The notes beneath the pieces were generated by a model, which was not told the DNA's origin, did not search any database, and saw only the letters and a program-made list of their open reading frames with translations. A stretch of DNA of 64,000 nucleotides from Varroa destructor (lineage: Eukaryota > Arthropoda > Arachnida > Mesostigmata > Varroidae): positions 28,532,239 through 28,596,238 of the forward strand of contig NW_019211455.1 in the NCBI RefSeq assembly GCF_002443255.2, in the 5' to 3' direction. This document shows, piece by piece, positions 51,104 to 63,051 of this stretch. The translations under genes and the position numbers were made by a program. Position 1 is the first letter of the stretch. Every line of letters starts with the position of its first letter.

Positions 51104-51166
51104 ATGCAGTGCTCCCCTCATGACATCAAGGAACAGCTAGTGAGGGCTCTCGACCAGGATTACAAT
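51104..51166 (+). CDS. MED26: Mediator subunit 26, first coding exon only
   Basis: The 21-codon exon MQCSPHDIKEQLVRALDQDY(N) ends at a perfect donor AAT|GTAAGC. An in-frame TAA (51101-51103) directly precedes the ATG, so the start is certain if the exon is real. The segment matches the start of metazoan MED26 (human SPQQIRDRLLQAIDPQSN), where helix 1 of the TFIIS N-terminal/LW domain begins and where vertebrate MED26 also breaks its first exon. MED26 is a Mediator subunit that recruits super elongation complexes to RNA polymerase II. The next exon (expected LEVI..LEKYPIT motif) was not found up to 64000, so intron 1 exceeds 12.8 kb and the gene is cut by the window. The match covers only 21 residues, so confidence is moderate. 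Confidence 0.72.
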
Positions 51167-51697
51167 GTAAGCGCTTTCTAAGACAATCTCAGAAAGCCCG
51201 AAATATCTCGGTTTTGGTTAGGCTAGGCCTAGCGTACTGGCAGGGGCGGCTGCCGGGCAGTTGTCGTAGTAACGCAGCACTCGCTGCTACTACGGCATAA
51301 TGGCCGTGTGGCCAGGCTCGTGGTGACACCAATGGCAATGCAGGATAAAATTCATCGTGCGATTCTACGCGGATAACATCGTTCTACTGACAAAATTCAC
51401 AGTTTGCCAGGTGGCCACGGGCCTGCTGCACGTCCACGGTATGCCGCCCGTGCGAAAAACATGGACAGTTGCGAAGTTCGGCCCCGTCGGGAACTTGCGA
51501 GTGACTGATGTACAGTGGTGGTCCCCGTGTTTCGCCGAGCACCACTGTCTCTCCTCGGCTCGACACCGCAGCCTGCGCCGCTGCTCGGCGCACACGGCCG
51601 CTATGCGACTGCTGTGCTGGGATCGGCGGTGGCTGCCCGAGCGGCGAGGCGCCGACTTGTGTCTGGCGACTTGGCATCACAACCCGCCGCCTCGCAT

Positions 51698-51717
51698 CGC
51701 CGCCGCCGCCGTCGTCG

Positions 51718-51766
<49 letters not shown>

Positions 51767-51767
51767 T
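51698..51767. repeat. (CGC)n(GTC)n trinucleotide repeat
   Basis: Starts with CGC units and continues as about 18 GTC/TCG units with one ATC interruption. It creates poly-Asp, poly-Arg, poly-Ser and poly-Val frames on both strands, none of which is supported as a gene. Confidence 0.9.
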
Positions 51768-51803
51768 TCGCTGTGCCGTGGCTCGTGGCGGCTGTGAGTG
51801 GGT

Positions 51804-51880
51804 TCTGTGTGTGTGTGTGCGTCTGTGTGTATGTGTGTGTGTGTGTGCGTGTGTGTGTGTGTGTGTGCGCGCGCGCGCGA
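51804..51880. repeat. (GT)n then (GC)n dinucleotide repeat
   Basis: Long GT repeat with a few CG/AT interruptions, ending in a GCGCGCGC run, only about 40 bp after the GTC repeat. The alternating purine-pyrimidine tract is a candidate Z-DNA former. Confidence 0.9.
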
Positions 51881-53209
51881 GGGAATGGCTGTGAAGCCAT
51901 GTGCGAGATTGTGCTGCACGAATCATTGCCGGTGCTATAACTGCTGTCGATGATGATGACGGCGATGATGGTGACTGCGTCGCTACTGCAGAGTGCTTGC
52001 TTCGGTGGCTCATTGTCTGGCTGTCGGTGGATGTTAGCCATGGCTGATAGTGTGGCGCGGTGCCGTACCGTGCGGCGTTGTGAAGCGTCGTCCGCCGATC
52101 ATCGTGCGGGCCCTGCTGCGCCGTGGCACCGGCGTTGTGATGGCTACGGGCAAACTATGGCTGTTCGTTGCGGAAATGGTGGCCGGTTCGGTAGGAGTAC
52201 TGGTGATATAATTGTGGTCTAGTGGAAGTAAATGGCCGTGGCAGCAGCAACATTCGTATACGTAGTATCCTCGTTAGTTATGGTGGACGTATGAGGAATA
52301 TAAATTGTTTAAGGTTGCAGTGGTGCTAGCAATAAAATCATATAAACTATAGCAATAGATGGAGAAAAAGATGCCTAGAGGCATTTTGTTCTCGCGGCTT
52401 ATTTGACGACGGAGAGGCTATGGTCACCCGAGGCTTTAGACATTGTCTGAGCTAGCCAGCACTATATGGTGATTTCACACTATCTAGAAAATTTGATAAT
52501 ACGAATGGTGCAAATGGCAGTATTCGTTTGTACCTATCTTTCGAATTGCCGTATGCAACAGAAAAGTTCTATGCATCGAAAAGAAGAAAAAACCAAGTTA
52601 TCTAGGTCTGTCGTTGCAACCAGATAAATCAACGGTGACGGACCTAAGACACTGCGGGAGAAGAACGCCATAACGTACATTATGGTGGCTATTGTATGAA
52701 GTGGCAAAGAGGACCATATGCGTCCCTACGCGTACATGATAAAGCAAATTGTCTAAAGGAGTAACAAATCATCCTTTCATACCACTTAAGTCGGTTGGCC
52801 GTTCATTAGAATAACTGAAAATTAGCCATTCGTAAGGTGGTTTTGAGGGGCAGACGTGCTTCACCGATGAGCTAGAACGGTGATGTGCTTTGACTTTTTC
52901 AAAGTCTCATGAAAGCTAACCGGCTAAAAGGTACCAAACAGCCTTCCGCGGTCCTAATACGACCAATGGAATCGAATTTATTTTCGCTGCGTGCATATAG
53001 AGCCCGATGCCATATTCTCTCATGTTCGACTCGATAACAGATTATAGCTACACGCCCATCTGTTGAAAGTAGACTGAGTATTGCTGACACTGCGGCCACG
53101 ACCCATTACATTTATTACCTATCACCGAAGTTACTGTAACTGCTGCCGTCGCCTTCTTTAAATCGCAGATAATTTCTGAATCAGAGATTGTGCTACCTTT
53201 TATATAAAC

Positions 53210-53210
<1 letters not shown>

Positions 53211-53256
<46 letters not shown>
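53211..53256. repeat. (TA)23 microsatellite
   Basis: Uninterrupted TA dinucleotide repeat of about 46 bp in the otherwise GC-richer interval. Confidence 0.9.
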
Positions 53257-53263
<7 letters not shown>

Positions 53264-56200
53264 ATAGAGAAAAATTAGTACTAGTGGTGTTATGGTTTTG
53301 CGTCGTGTTAACTATAATTGAATCGGGCGTAACCCTTAGCATGTGCCGACATTGGGGTGCTAGCTGAAATTATATGGAAATTTCTTGCATACCTGTTTGC
53401 AACACATTTTGACTTTTCGGCCATTGAGAGCTGCCTGTTTCCTGGCTGATGTCACTGTTGTTGCGTTGTTCGTTCATTGCTAGCGGCTATAAAATAAACG
53501 TAGCCGACCTATACCAGACCATGCTGTTGTGGATTTTTCTTCTGTGAAGTAATCGATATGAACTACATATTCTGTATATGTATGACCTCTCTGCGTGCGT
53601 AGGAGTTTATGGGCACACAAATCTGTACCTCTATATATATATGTATAGGGGTACTTATATATGTATTACTTACGAACAGTGTGTGAATTAATGGATTCTA
53701 ATTATGATTAGCCTTGCCGGAAAACACCTGCAATGAGCGTGTCCAGCCAGTGCTTGTTTGAGCGTGTAGCTTGGGTTGTTGTTGATGACGATGATGGCGG
53801 CGACGGCCATTGCGCACGTGAAGTCTTGACGCCTGACCCATATTAGCCTATGGCCGTGTAGCGACACGGCAATGGCGGCGGCCGCTCTAGCAACGGCAGT
53901 AGCGATAGCGGGGTCGTCAACTTTAGCCGAGACGTCCCTCGAAGTTTTCCTGTCGCCCCATACGTGGTTGAGTGTTTCGTGTGCGGTTACATTGTCCACC
54001 GCTACGACGATCCCCGTCCAACAGGGCAAGTTCAGTTTTGTTGTTGCTGGGTGGCTTATTTTTGGATCGTGTGATTGAGATTCTGCGATCCAGTGTGTAC
54101 GGGGCGTGTAGCCACCGGAAGCAAGCTAAACCGGAAAGGAAGAAGCATACGAAAAATATAACAAAAAAGAAAAATGTTCGTTTACAACTGAATAAATTCT
54201 CCTCAAATTTTTGACACCCATAACTTCTCTGGTATTCTCTGTTGCGTCAGTTCTCCTTAATTGTAAAGCACGCGTCAACGGTGAGTACCATCGCCAATCT
54301 CTACCCATTTACCCCTGGGCAAAACGCTACAGAGCAACAAATCTGTAGAAAGAAGAAGTGCTGCTGCTACGACATCCTCAATCTAATCTTTAATCTTTGT
54401 TATCCCGTCGTAAGCATATACTATATTTATCATTTTTTACCAGCTTGCCGATGCTAGCTATGCTACTGCTACTGCGACTTTATTGTGTGGTACGTTAGTG
54501 TTGGGGAGTTTGTTTCGCTACGGTGTTGATCGCAGCGTTGTAGAAACGCTGTTGCGGTGTTACTGTTAATACCACTATGCCATAAACTACTGATTGTTTC
54601 TGCTCTCGGCGTCGATCGATACTCCGCTGCAATATGCTGCTACTTCGTTGTTCTTCTTACGGGGTGAACGGATCGGGGCAAGCACCGGGGCAGGCAAGCC
54701 GAGCTGGCCGTTGCAAGTCGCCTGCGCTGGCGCTACCGCCTCATCGATAAGCAGAGCTGTTTTGCTGTTTTAGGCAGTGTTTCGTCGATCGACGACGAGA
54801 ACAGCTGGCATCGGTATTGACTACGACGGCGACGTGGACGTCGGATGTTGGTTTGACTCGCGCTGTTTTAGCCACGGTGGCGTGGTCTGTGCTGCTTGTG
54901 GCACGATTGTGCGTCGGTCTACTATTGCCGACCAAGCGAGCCAGTTGATGTCCTGTGGACTTACTCGTGTCATGTTGCCATGAGAACAGCGTTAGCTTAT
55001 TGACTGTGTATATGTTGCGCGGTTTGCGTTCAACGCCAGCGACAGCGGCACCAGTCAGTTGCTAGCCGCGACGACACACCGTTGATAGCATTAGTACCCC
55101 TTCATGCTGCTAAAAAAAACTACTAACAGTAATAATAGCAGCAGCAGCGCTCGTGGTGGTCAATCGTGGTACTGTTGGTAAAAGTATAGCAAATATAAGC
55201 CGTGTCGCTGTAACCCTCGGCTGGCGTACCAGCGAAGACAACAGCTTTGCTCAGCGTTGTCGTGTTTGCGCCGTCTGCTGCCGCCGCTGGCGGCGGTATG
55301 TTTGGTCCTGACTAGGGGTGGATGGCCGGGCTGCCGCCTAATAGCTGCTGCTGCCACTGCCGAAAGCGAGCTGCCAGTAGCTGCTCGGTTCTTCAACTAC
55401 GCTGCTGCTTTGCCGGGACCCGCCCGGCCAACGAACGGCGAGTGGCGGACAATGAAGCTGGCTCCCGCCGCCTTTCGCCGCCTCGTGCCGCCAGCTCAGC
55501 CGAGTGGCGTCTCGGTTGTGTTCGTCTGACTCTGCTCGAAGCTTCTGACGGCGCATGTGTTGGCGCTGCGAGTCGGCCAGAGGCTCCGGGCTGCTGCTGC
55601 TACGAGCGCTGTCGGTTGAGTTAGTCGGTTATAGCTGCAACGATAGTGGCAGCTTCGCCTGGCGGCCCATAGTCTGCTATCCTGCCGCTGATCTTTACAC
55701 AGCAACAGAGGCTCGAGCAGCACTAGTCGTGTGTGTGAGTCTCGGCATGCAGGAGCGCCGAGGCCGCTCTCGGCAACCCAGTCGAGCGCCGGCCAACGAC
55801 GATCCATCGGTAAATGCACGCGAAGTGCTGAATCTGCTAGTCGATCGTCAAGAAACACAAGTTTTGCTCGTTGACTGCCAGGAGCAAGAGTAGGAGGAAA
55901 GCCTGCAGCCATGTAGTACGGCCAACTGGCCAGCTAGCCAGTCCAAGGAAGGCAAAACATAGCGCGACGGAAGCAGCCCAGGTGAAGCGTTGTGGCTAGA
56001 CAGCGAAACTTAGTCCGCTGGGGCGCAGAGTGCTGGGCTGAGCTGGTACACCGCGTGTGGAAGGGCGAGCGAGCATCATTGCCACGGGTGTGCGCCCTCC
56101 TGCGAGGCCCGCTTGGGCCTAATGGAGTGGCGAGTTGTCCCCCAGTGGCCCGCTACGTGGTCCTTTCCCCCGCTGACTGGTGAGGGCGTTGCCATGACGA

Positions 56201-58094
56201 CGACAATTCGTTGTCCCACCGCTGCTGGACTCTGCTCCTTTGACGCAGAGCTGCGCCGCCTTCCGCTAAACGACCCTGTAGTTGAGACAGCGACCGAGCC
56301 AGCGGAGTCGATAATAAGTGACGGCCAAGCAGCAAAAGGCGAACGACTCCTCGATTCGCAGCAGAGCTAGAAAGGCCCATCTGGCAGCAACCAGCAAGCC
56401 AAATAACGCTACGAGCAACGAAAGGCAGTAGCAGCGATAGCAGAAGACGAACAGCCATAGAGCAGCATATCCAGTCGTGGGTCGATAAAGACAGCAGTTA
56501 ATGGGAGCTAGCAACAACCATTGCTATCATCAGGGCCCAGTTTAGTATGCACTACCATTACAGCCAACTTAGCTAGCTAGCTTGACAGCAGCAGGAGATA
56601 GGCGACGACGATGACGCTGCTAGTAGTATTAGTTGCTGCTCTATGCCGAACCAGCAGCAGCAGCAGCATCGACAGCGTGAGCTGGCGGTACTGTTGTTTC
56701 GTATTGACTCGACAGCAACGAAAATACACAGCAGACAAGAAACGAATTACGAACTACATAGTCTACACACAGTTGGTATTACGCGGAGTTCGAATGGTCG
56801 GCAGCGAGCTAGGTGGCTTGACCTGAGTTAGTTAGGCCTGCTATAGCGTTGGCGGTCGCGGCAGTAGTAGCCGTGACTATGCTTTGTCGATTGCACAGGC
56901 GACATCTTTCAAAACAGGATTCTATGGTATAGCTTACTCGTATGGGCTGCGGCGTTAGCAGCGAGGTTCAGACAGCTTGTGTTTGTGCCTCGCTTCAGCT
57001 GGTGCTGTCGATATTAGCTTGCCTGCCTGGCTGGCTGCCTGCCTGCCTGGTTCCCTTCTTCCTGTTGACTGTGGATTGCAGCCCAGGCTTCTCGGCGTTT
57101 ATGCTTTTGTTCGCTGCCTATGGAGTAAACTGTGTAGCGAACTGGCTAGTTGACCGACGCGGCCGGACGAACAAACTGTACAAAAATGTCGCATATTAAC
57201 ATGGTTAAATGGTGATACCAATGCATTCGAAATAGGTAAATAGATAGCTAGATTGTGCATAGGTAGATGGATATTATTTTCAGGCAAATACAGTGAGCGG
57301 TACCACTATATGGGATAATGCGAACCTTGATTAAGTCGATAGAAATACCAATGGAGGCAGCTATAGACAAAAGAGGTTACCGTCCCACTTGACCACAGCC
57401 AAGGAGGGAAGTGTTAGCGTGTTCTACTAAATTTTTTTAAAGAGAACTACCGATATTGTCAATTACATTGCTAGTATGGCCACCAGATTCCCAGACCGAT
57501 TTACAACGCCTCCTTGCTATGAGCAGTGACATCGTTTATCCATCTGTATATTAATTGTATTGTTATTATGATGATGCATAATTTTTCCGTCATGCTTCTG
57601 GTAATCGCTTTCATCATCATCGTCGCCAGGTAGCCGTGACAACATCTGGCAACACCCACTGGCGCTTTCATATCTGCGTATTTGGTTGCCGATGAGCGAA
57701 GGCAACGATGCAGGCAATGGCTGATGGCGACAGCAAAACGACCAGGCCAACATCCATGGCAAGGCATAACAGTCTACAGCAGCAGCACGCACAGGAAAAG
57801 ATAAATAGCGTTGTGTTTGAAGCAACAACTAATGTATGGGACGCAGACGCAGCAGCGTAGCTTTCCGGCCCAACTCTGATTCTAGTCAGTCGTCGAAACA
57901 GCCAGCATGCATGAGGCAAGCTGAGAAAGAGCGACGCGTCGATTGCGACAGAAACAGTTATGCCAGTGCCTCTGTCAGCCTCCAGCTAAATTACTGCTGG
58001 TTACATGGCCTATTGTCGGACACACCACAGCCAGCTAGCAAGCAAACGCTGTCGATATAGACGCGTTTTTCTCTGTGCCAACAGCGGCTGAAAA

Positions 58095-58139
58095 CGGGCG
58101 ACACCGGCCGACGAACCGACGGGCGACACCGGCCGACGA
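58095..58139. repeat. Two-copy 20-bp direct repeat
   Basis: CGGGCGACACCGGCCGACGA occurs at 58095-58114 and again at 58120-58139, separated by five bases; this is a 25-bp-period tandem pair. Confidence 0.85.
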
Positions 58140-58153
58140 TCTGTCGCTTACCG

Positions 58154-58175
58154 GAGTAGTAGTAGTAGTAGTAGT
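58154..58175. repeat. (AGT)n trinucleotide repeat
   Basis: Seven AGT/TAG units, followed shortly by a (TTG) run at about 58176-58192. Confidence 0.85.
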
Positions 58176-60831
58176 TTGTCGTTGTTGTTGTTACAGCAGT
58201 TACAGGGACTTTGAGGACTTTGACGCGCGCGCTCCCAGCTAAAACCGACCCACGTTTGTAGCAGTTCGTGCTTATGCCATCATTGGTATTCCCCGTACAG
58301 CTGTCCAGTTATTAGCAGTGACTACGTATCGCAAATGTTCCTGCTGCTGTGCGCGAAGGGGACCATCGAAGGCTATAGGTGGTGGCTTACGTTTGGGCTT
58401 CTACATAGCATAGGATACGATATAAAAAAGCTTTGTACGAAGCTGACAAACTTAGCTTTTTGACGATCTCCGGCCACAGTGAGTGCGCAAACCGGCGAAT
58501 TGGAGAAAACAACACCGGCAACAGCAGTAGTAATGCATAATTTGTGCAAGTGAATGTCGGTGGTTGTATTTGATGAAAAAGATCTGTGTGCGCGGATCGA
58601 TCTCCTCATTCAACTGGTTACCACGAACACACCTCTGCTCTGTTAGTAGCGGTGGTTCCAGTAGCCGATTATATACATGGATGTACGTCTTTTTCCTCCC
58701 TGGTGCACTAGCAGGTAATGCTATTGTGGTGCAGTTGTTGTAACGGTTTTCCGATTAATTGGAGCCGTTTCAGTAACTGCGAACCTTCATCCGGTGCCAA
58801 CGAAGAATGTGGCATTCGGCTATATCAGTGTTTGCTTTCATTAGACCCCTATCAATCATCGGTCGCGGACATTTAATTGCGTACTTATAACTGCTGCCTG
58901 CTACTGGCAAGGCAGTCAGTTGCGGATTGACAGACCGCGTGTCTGCTTGTACTATGTCTTCCAGTCGATCAGCGATAGACAGAAGGGACTGACCGTCTGG
59001 AACAGGCTGAACCGCAGCTATCGTCGTGTCTATAGTAGTAGATTTAATAGCGGTAGCGATAGTAGCTTTTTCTCGCTATCTATTGCACGTTGACAATTAA
59101 CGTGAATGGGCCAGTAGTAAGCGGCTCGCCTACCTGCAACACAGTGTACTATCCTCTTTGAATACGGTCTTGTTGCTGCTCTTCTAGTTAATTCATGCCA
59201 TCATCGAGATGCTGGCATTAGCCGCAGCAGCCGCGTTCGGCAATTGTTCAGCCTGTCGTCATGAGCAGACCGAACCAAGAGCTGTATTATTATTGTTGAA
59301 TTGGATAGGTGGCTGTTGTACTCTAGCTACTAAACAGAAAAAAAAATTCCGGGCTCGTGGATATGCAGCAGCAGCAGCAGCAGCATGTTAGAATAGCGGT
59401 AGCGGTAGCGGCAGTGCCGTATTGGTCAACGTTATCACTTAAGCATTACTATTATTATAGTTGCTACCGCTGTTAACTGATGTCTTATCGCAATGAATTA
59501 GCAGAGATATCCTTCCAGGCAGTAGTTGCCGCTAACTTCAATTCACCAAAGCGGCATACGACAATGCTATTGTGCGTGTGGCCCCGTTGAACGCTACGAT
59601 TAACGGGTGGCTGGTGTGTTCAATTGACTGTGTTGTTTTATAGCTCATGGGCGGCCACGCTAGTGACGAAGATGATGATGATGACGACTGTGATCATAAT
59701 GGCTATGACCAGAATTTAATAAGATGCGTACAGATATGTCGCGACGAAGGCTCGTACGGATTTATGAAGATGGGCAGCCATTCGCAAGAGTGATCGAGAC
59801 CAGCAGCAAGCACAGCACAAACAGTTATTTGCTCTGTGTTTACTGTGACGACGACGCCGGGTTGATTTCGACAGCGTTAGAAACATTCTAGCAAAATTGT
59901 AGGTCGTCTTATAGTAGATAGTGTAATTCAGATTTCTCTACAATACCGGGATGATCATTGTGCTAAAGAGATGCTGAGACCGGTTGCGGTAGATGTTTTT
60001 AGACAGTGAGTTACTGTTCTAAGATGAGGTGTTTGTTCTTCGTGAAGCTGACTGCGCGCGAATCTAATAGCCTCCAAATTGCTGTTCGTGTGTTGTAAAA
60101 ATTCCAACAGCTTGCCATTGATGTACTAGTCGACAAAGTACATAGTCGAATGTGCAACCCTGTTGTTGATAAGACCTACTGAAATCATGCATATTCTAGC
60201 TAAACTCGTATATTGTAGGTAATGTTATTGTATTCTGTTGGTGTAAATTGTTCGATGATACTAGCGGCAATATACAGCTATCATTGACTACATAAAAGCA
60301 GAAGCTACGTAAATTTTCTATAAATTTCGTTTCTGTGGAGGTTTGGCTATTTGTTAATTTAGTTTACCTCCGCTTGAAAACAGGATTTTCATATTTGCTC
60401 TATTGCTCTACAAGTAATTGTTATAGATTGCTGATGAACAACATATTATCGTTCTTTATCGAACGGGTAGTTTGTCACTGTCGGATAGAAATGAAGTGTC
60501 CTAAGTTATGGGCGAAGGACGGAGAAGGTTGAAGCTTAGCCGTGAACACGAGGAACGAGATTATGCCGTTGTATCCTTTATTCATCGATGTAACAAAGAT
60601 AAACGTTCCTGTTTCTCTCATGCTAAGGTCAATGCCGACCAGCGAATATTGCCCTAATACTATAAATGCGATATTCCAGTCTAGCGCTTGTCTTTTGTTG
60701 TCATGAAGATTTTAAGGCTAGTTTTTGGGAAGCGTGTCATTGGCGGCGGTGTTCTCGGTGCTATAGTTGTTGTTTGGAGCCGTGACAGCAGCAACGGCAG
60801 GTTCTTCTGATTTCAGATGCTGTTCATCTCG

Positions 60832-60893
60832 TCGTCGTTGTTGTTGCTGCTGCTACTGCTTCTGCTCCTGCTCCTGCTCCTGCTCCTGCTGCT
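60832..60893. repeat. CTG / (TGCTCC)n repeat
   Basis: TTG/CTG units pass into about five copies of the hexamer TGCTCC. Read on the plus strand this gives poly-Leu (part of frame 60817-61131) and on the minus strand an Arg-Ser repeat; both are probably repeat artefacts. Confidence 0.85.
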
Positions 60894-61488
60894 ATTTCGA
60901 TTCAAGAGGTTACTCCCGGACTGCAGTCTCCTGCGACTGACGCTACCGGTGTGCAACGGCGTGATCGACGGCGCTGTCACGACAGCGTCGAAGAAACGGC
61001 AATACAAGTCTCGTGCTATCGTTTGGAACAACAGCTGCCGTCGTTACCGCCATAGTCGCTTCGGTCGTTTTCTTGACAAAAAAAACTACTGTGCTAATCA
61101 GCTACTTCGTTTTAACCTGATCTTTTTATGAAACCGGCGGCGAATCAGCTGGTTCATTCATTGACAGTGTCTGTTCGTCTCCTAGTCGCTGTTCAGCACT
61201 GTCCTATCTGTGAGATGGCCTGTGTATGGCTGTAGCTGTCTGTCTGACAGACGGACGCGGACACATACGCAAGCGCTCGTTTCTTATCCGCTTGCTTCTT
61301 TGGTCCGCAGTGTGTCGGCAGTTTTGCGTCCTCTGGCATCCTCGAGGCCAGCTCCACCTTAGCAGCAGCTGGCTTACCATTAGTCGTTGCTTATGGTGGC
61401 AAGCGTACGGGCTGTTGCAACAGTAGCAACAATAAGGAGAGGCGCACATTTACCGACGTTATTGTAACGACATGCTACCTAAATGAGC

Positions 61489-61533
61489 TGACGACGACGA
61501 CGACGACGACGACAGCAGCAGCAGCAGCAGCAG
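61489..61533. repeat. (GAC)n(AGC)n compound repeat
   Basis: About eight GAC units pass directly into seven AGC units. Confidence 0.9.
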
Positions 61534-62610
61534 TAATGACAGCGCTATCTACGACGAAGTAACGAGGCCCTTAATAATTATACAATACATTCATGTAGCA
61601 CAAACAGTAATAACAATACGCCCAGCTGTGACTGATAATAGACACAGTTATAAATCGTATGCATAGCAGTTTCAAAAAAAGGACAGGAGGGAAAAGGTAC
61701 AAGTGTTCAATGCTTCAGACGTCTTGCTATCGTGTTGGTGTTCAGAGAAATAATTTTTTGTTGTGCTTAGATGGACTTTGTTATGAAACTGTAACAAGTG
61801 GTCATAGAGTGCAATAACTTGTACATAATAGCAGTTTTGTTGCCGCTGCTGCGACAGCGAATCTGTTCTGAACATGAACGTGGCTCGTTAGATTGCAGAC
61901 ATTTCCCTCGCCGGTTTGCCACGACCGTTCGGCTTGTGGCTCACAGGCGCCACCACACTAAATGGCAAAAGGTAGCGGCGGCCATCATAGCGGCTGTAGG
62001 ATAAGCGTTTCCAGGAGTGGCGCCAGCAGCAGCAGCACTGGCTGTTGTTATATTGTTCAACCAAGAGCAAAAGCAAGCAACAGCGTCGACTCGTTGTAGT
62101 AGCGGTGCCAAAAGGCAGCGTCGCATGATGATGAATCGTCGGTCAAAGTCTGCGGCGCCGAGGGCGAGTCGCTGGCCAGCGAGCGGCCATCGTGTGGCTG
62201 TTGATGGTTACTGGCGTCAACGCCAAGTCCAGCCAGCACTAAAACCGACGATTGCGGCCTCAGCAGATGCCGTCCATAGCCCTTTATTCTCCCACTCCCT
62301 CATCCTGTAATATTTAGATATGCCAGCGGCAACTGGCGACGTAGAGTAACCGATTGTGGTCATTTTGGTTCGTCGGCTGATTCCTGATTCCCGAACTGTT
62401 TGTGAGCGCAGTCCGCGCGGCTCAGGCGTTTTCCACCGCGGCCTTCATTGCCAACGCCGTGGCTGCTGTCGCCGCCGTAGCTGTCGTCTTCAACGTTCTT
62501 GATCCGGTTTCGCCTTGACTCGCCGCTGCCGGGGACTGGAGCTTCGCGCGAGCCGTGCCAATAACATTTTCAGCGTAGCCGCCTTCTCTTTCGCTTACGA
62601 ATGAGCTGGT

Positions 62611-62636
62611 AAGCTGGCTGGCTGGCTGGCTGGCTG
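62611..62636. repeat. (GGCT)6 tetranucleotide repeat
   Basis: Six tandem GGCT units. Confidence 0.85.
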
Positions 62637-63010
62637 TATGCTTCCTACCTTCGAGCAACTCGTGGACGAGAACTACTCGTATCACTGCCCTGGCTTCTTC
62701 CGCTCAAGTGCAACTGTTAACGACTCGACTGGATGACCTGTGCTTCCACATTAGCGGATACGTACACCGAATTTTTTCGGAGCCTTTCGTCTCGTCATTT
62801 GCGATATGTCTTTACTGGTACTGATCGCATTCTCGGCGGTTGATTTTCAACCAACAGCAAAAACACGCACGTGTCAGTACCGCGGCATTACCACAGTGTT
62901 TCTATATGAACTTCACTAGAACGGACTGTTTGTACCACCAGTAACCTTAGTGTCGTAGGTTTCGCTACTGCAATCACGATAACTAACTGCTAGCGCCGAG
63001 ACGTCGTGGC

Positions 63011-63051
63011 AGCGGCGGCGGCGGCGGCGGCGGCGGCGCTGGCGGCGGCGT
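63011..63051. repeat. (GGC)n trinucleotide repeat
   Basis: About thirteen GGC units with one GCT interruption; the most GC-dense stretch of the window. Confidence 0.9.

Noticed and set aside
51357..52041. Overlapping long open frames on both strands (up to 209 codons) with poly-Asp, poly-Arg, poly-Ser and His-Thr tracts
   Set aside because: They are produced by the GTC and GT microsatellites; frames on both strands are equally long and show no domain, and they lie directly after the MED26 exon donor.
55160..56517. Many frames over 70 codons, Ala/Arg/Ser-rich
   Set aside because: Present on all strands and frames at once, low complexity and no conserved motifs.
56942..57199. Open frame starting MGCGVSS, resembling an N-myristoylation/palmitoylation signal, with Leu/Cys-rich hydrophobic stretch
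   Set aside because: No splice sites or family match; Cys/Leu/Pro richness follows from TGCCTG repeats. Chance in stop-poor GC-rich DNA is likelier.
60817..61131. Plus-strand frame with a long poly-Leu stretch that looks like a membrane span
   Set aside because: The leucines come from the CTG/TGCTCC repeat; no other coding support.
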